Part shown: piece after piece, positions 61,410 to 64,000 of the stretch | Position numbering within the stretch: the first letter of the stretch is position 1 | Layout of the letters: each line of letters begins with the position of its first letter | Assembly: GCA_025765615.1 (NCBI GenBank) | Contig: JAIVFJ010000235.1 | Coordinates: forward strand, 29,309 to 93,308 | DNA: 64,000 nucleotides | Direction: 5' to 3' | DNA from: Zopfochytrium polystomum | Lineage: Eukaryota; Chytridiomycota; Chytridiomycetes; Chytridiales; Chytridiaceae | The notes under the pieces: model-generated | What the model was told of the DNA's origin: nothing | What the model saw: only the letters and a program-made list of their open reading frames with translations | The model's database searches: none | Program-made: the position numbers and the translations under genes

Positions 61410-61785
61410 TTTTCTTTTGTTTTGCTCTCAACCCACCCACCACCACCAAAAGGCCAAACCAATGAAACAACAAAGGAAAAAATTTTCTGCGCACAAAGTT
61501 TTCTTCTTTTTTTCTCATTCTTTGCTTTCCCACCCACCCCACACCCACCCCACCTTAATTTTTGGGTTGCTGTTCACCCCGTTCACCCTGCCAGGGTTGT
61601 TGCAAACTTGCAGCTGGACCAGGCTGGCAGCAGGCAAACCCTGGGAACACTGGGTGGAAAAACTTTTTTGGCCTTGTGTTTCATACAGAGACACAAAGGG
61701 GTGAATCTGGTGTGAGAAATCGATTGTGCCAGGCTCCAGCAATAGGAAAAGAACAGGGTGTGGTCGACAATGGAACACTGCTGTC

Positions 61786-61903
61786 AGCTACGGCCATACA
61801 CTTGGAAAAGTACCGGATCCCGTCCGATCTCCGAAGTCAAGCCCAAGATGGCACGGTCAGTACTGCGGTGGGAGACCACGCGGGAATACCGTGTGCTGTA
61901 GCT
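61786..61903 (+). rRNA. 5S rRNA, type A, copy 3
   Basis: Identical to type A copy 1; a T-run terminator follows. Confidence 0.95.
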
Positions 61904-62222
61904 TTTGCATTTTTTCACAGTGATTCCCGCTTTTGTTCTTGTTGGTTTCCGGGTTGAGGGGGGGGCGCTCTTTGCTGCGGTTGCAGCAAGCTGCCTTTTG
62001 GCTGTGGTGTGGTGTGGTTGTGGTGCTGTCAACCCCAAAGGTCCCTCTCCTCTCACGGATCCCACGGGCCACCGGATAACATTTGTGCAAATCCTGAACC
62101 CCAAGAAAAAAAGACATGTGCGTCCCAAAGCACAAATGTCACCCAGCAGCCTTCCTTTGCCTTGCTTTGCCTGGGAATCAAAGGTTGGGACTGGTTGTGG
62201 GATGCAGTTGTCATCACTGGCC

Positions 62223-62340
62223 AGCTACGGCCATACGCTTGGCAAAGTACCGGATCCCGTCCGATCTCCGAAGTCAACTCCAAGACGGCATGGTCAGTAC
62301 TGCGGTGGGAGACCACGTGGGAATACCATGTGCTGTAGCT
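62223..62340 (+). rRNA. 5S rRNA, type B, copy 3
   Basis: Identical to type B copy 1; TTTTT follows. Confidence 0.93.
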
Positions 62341-62716
62341 TTTTCTTTTGTTTTGCTCTCAACCCACCCACCACCACCAAAAGGCCAAACCAATGAAACA
62401 ACAAAGGAAAAAATTTTCTGCGCACAAAGTTTTCTTCTTTTTTTCTCATTCTTTGCTTTCCCACCCACCCCACACCCACCCCACCTTAATTTTTGGGTTG
62501 CTGTTCACCCCGTTCACCCTGCCAGGGTTGTTGCAAACTTGCAGCTGGACCAGGCTGGCAGCAGGCAAACCCTGGGAACACTGGGTGGAAAAACTTTTTT
62601 GGCCTTGTGTTTCATACAGAGACACAAAGGGGTGAATCTGGTGTGAGAAATCGATTGTGCCAGGCTCCAGCAATAGGAAAAGAACAGGGTGTGGTCGACA
62701 ATGGAACACTGCTGTC

Positions 62717-62834
62717 AGCTACGGCCATACACTTGGAAAAGTACCGGATCCCGTCCGATCTCCGAAGTCAAGCCCAAGATGGCACGGTCAGTACTGCGGT
62801 GGGAGACCACGCGGGAATACCGTGTGCTGTAGCT
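62717..62834 (+). rRNA. 5S rRNA, type A, copy 4
   Basis: Identical to type A copy 1; a T-run terminator follows. Confidence 0.95.
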
Positions 62835-63153
62835 TTTGCATTTTTTCACAGTGATTCCCGCTTTTGTTCTTGTTGGTTTCCGGGTTGAGGGGGGGGCGCT
62901 CTTTGCTGCGGTTGCAGCAAGCTGCCTTTTGGCTGTGGTGTGGTGTGGTTGTGGTGCTGTCAACCCCAAAGGTCCCTCTCCTCTCACGGATCCCACGGGC
63001 CACCGGATAACATTTGTGCAAATCCTGAACCCCAAGAAAAAAAGACATGTGCGTCCCAAAGCACAAATGTCACCCAGCAGCCTTCCTTTGCCTTGCTTTG
63101 CCTGGGAATCAAAGGTTGGGACTGGTTGTGGGATGCAGTTGTCATCACTGGCC

Positions 63154-63271
63154 AGCTACGGCCATACGCTTGGCAAAGTACCGGATCCCGTCCGATCTCC
63201 GAAGTCAACTCCAAGACGGCATGGTCAGTACTGCGGTGGGAGACCACGTGGGAATACCATGTGCTGTAGCT
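63154..63271 (+). rRNA. 5S rRNA, type B, copy 4
   Basis: Identical to type B copy 1; TTTTT follows. Confidence 0.93.
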
Positions 63272-63649
63272 TTTTCTTTTGTTTTGCTCTCAACCCACCC
63301 ACCACCACCAAAAGGCCAAACCAATGAAACAACAAAGGAAAAAATTTTCTGCGCACAAAGTTTTCTTCCTTTTTTTCTCATTCTTTGCTTTCCCACCCAC
63401 CCCACACCCACCCCACCTTAATTTTTGGGTTGCTGTTCACCCCGTTCACCCTGCCAGGGTTGTTGCAAACTTGCAGCTGGACCAGGCTGGCAGCAGGCAA
63501 ACCCTGGGAACACTGGGTGGAAAAACTTTTTTGGCCTTGTGTTTCATACAGAGACACAAAGGGGTGAATCTGGTGTGAGAAATCGATTGTGCCAGGCTCC
63601 AGCAATAGGAAAAGAACAGGGTGTGGTCGACAATGGAAACACTGCTGTC

Positions 63650-63767
63650 AGCTACGGCCATACACTTGGAAAAGTACCGGATCCCGTCCGATCTCCGAAG
63701 TCAAGCCCAAGATGGCACGGTCAGTACTGCGGTGGGAGACCACGCGGGAATACCGTGTGCTGTAGCT
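63650..63767 (+). rRNA. 5S rRNA, type A, copy 5
   Basis: Identical to type A copy 1. The matching type B gene would begin about 87 bases beyond the window edge. Confidence 0.95.
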
Positions 63768-64000
63768 TTTGCATTTTTTCACAGTGATTCCCGCTTTTGT
63801 TCTTGTTGGTTTCCGGGTTGAGGGGGGGGCGCTCTTTGCTGCGGTTGCAGCAAGCTGCCTTTTGGCTGTGGTGTGGTGTGGTTGTGGTGCTGTCAACCCC
63901 AAAGGTCCCTCTCCTCTCACGGATCCCACGGGCCACCGGATAACATTTGTGCAAATCCTGAACCCCAAGAAAAAAAGACATGTGCGTCCCAAAGCACAAA

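Larger units (their letters stand above)
59757..64000 (+). repeat. Tandem 5S rDNA array, dimeric units of about 931 bp
   Basis: Units begin at 59923, 60854, 61786, 62717 and 63650 (spacings 931, 932, 931, 933). Each unit is 5S type A (118), spacer 1 (319), 5S type B (118), spacer 2 (376). The units are nearly identical: the differences I found are homopolymer length changes, including the G run before CGCTC and one extra A before the fifth type A gene, plus one extra C in spacer 2 of the fourth unit. The left border is inside spacer 2 at about 59757, next to unique sequence. The array runs off the right edge. Both spacers start with T runs, the polymerase III terminator. Confidence 0.95.

Noticed and set aside
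59923..64000. Repeated ORFs on both strands across the 5S units
   Set aside because: They recur identically in each unit because the DNA repeats, overlap the 5S genes, and have no protein features.

Overview
This is nuclear DNA from a GC-rich fungus with short GT-AG introns (about 50-110 nt). The best guess is an early-diverging zoosporic fungus (Chytridiomycota). The reasons are chytrid-style ankyrin-like proteins rich in VLxWW repeats, plant-type LRR receptor-like proteins, a Cla4-type PAK kinase, Pcl-type cyclins and lineage-specific gene expansions. The phylum is inferred from gene content; no marker gene was compared.

Layout. Positions 1-13.6 kb hold a partial ankyrin-like gene, a RapZ-C-like ORF, a complete six-exon sphingosine-1-phosphate lyase gene, a damaged glycosyltransferase-like gene, an unrecognised membrane-like protein and two ankyrin-like relics. 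Six paralogous, intronless FAD-dependent monooxygenases (FMO1-6) are scattered from 7.9 to 36.8 kb. FMO1, 3, 4 and 6 are intact; FMO2 and FMO5 are frameshifted. Between them lie an alpha-arrestin, an arginyl-tRNA synthetase with a frameshift just after its HIGH motif, and a full ABCC/MRP transporter with a relic of its own NBD2 exon downstream. A PAK kinase (PH-CRIB-kinase) follows at 37.4-40.4 kb.

From 40.8 to 56.7 kb there are nine Pcl/Pho80-type cyclin genes, six on the minus strand and then three on the plus strand. They share one phase-1 intron at the same codon. A head-to-head pair of small secreted proteins ending in RRRR sits between the first and second cyclins. At 56.9-59.0 kb there is an LRR / single-TM protein. 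The right end (59.8-64 kb, open at the edge) is a tandem 5S rRNA array of about 931 bp units. Each unit carries two 5S genes of different sequence, and four of their eight differences form two compensatory base pairs.

How the parts relate. This is not an operon-like system. The signal is birth-and-death evolution: tandem expansion of monooxygenases, ankyrin-like genes and cyclins, with intact and broken copies side by side, among single-copy housekeeping genes. The least conventional items are the cyclin cluster with its embedded secreted pair, the monooxygenase family whose GD motif is changed in every copy, and the dimeric 5S array.
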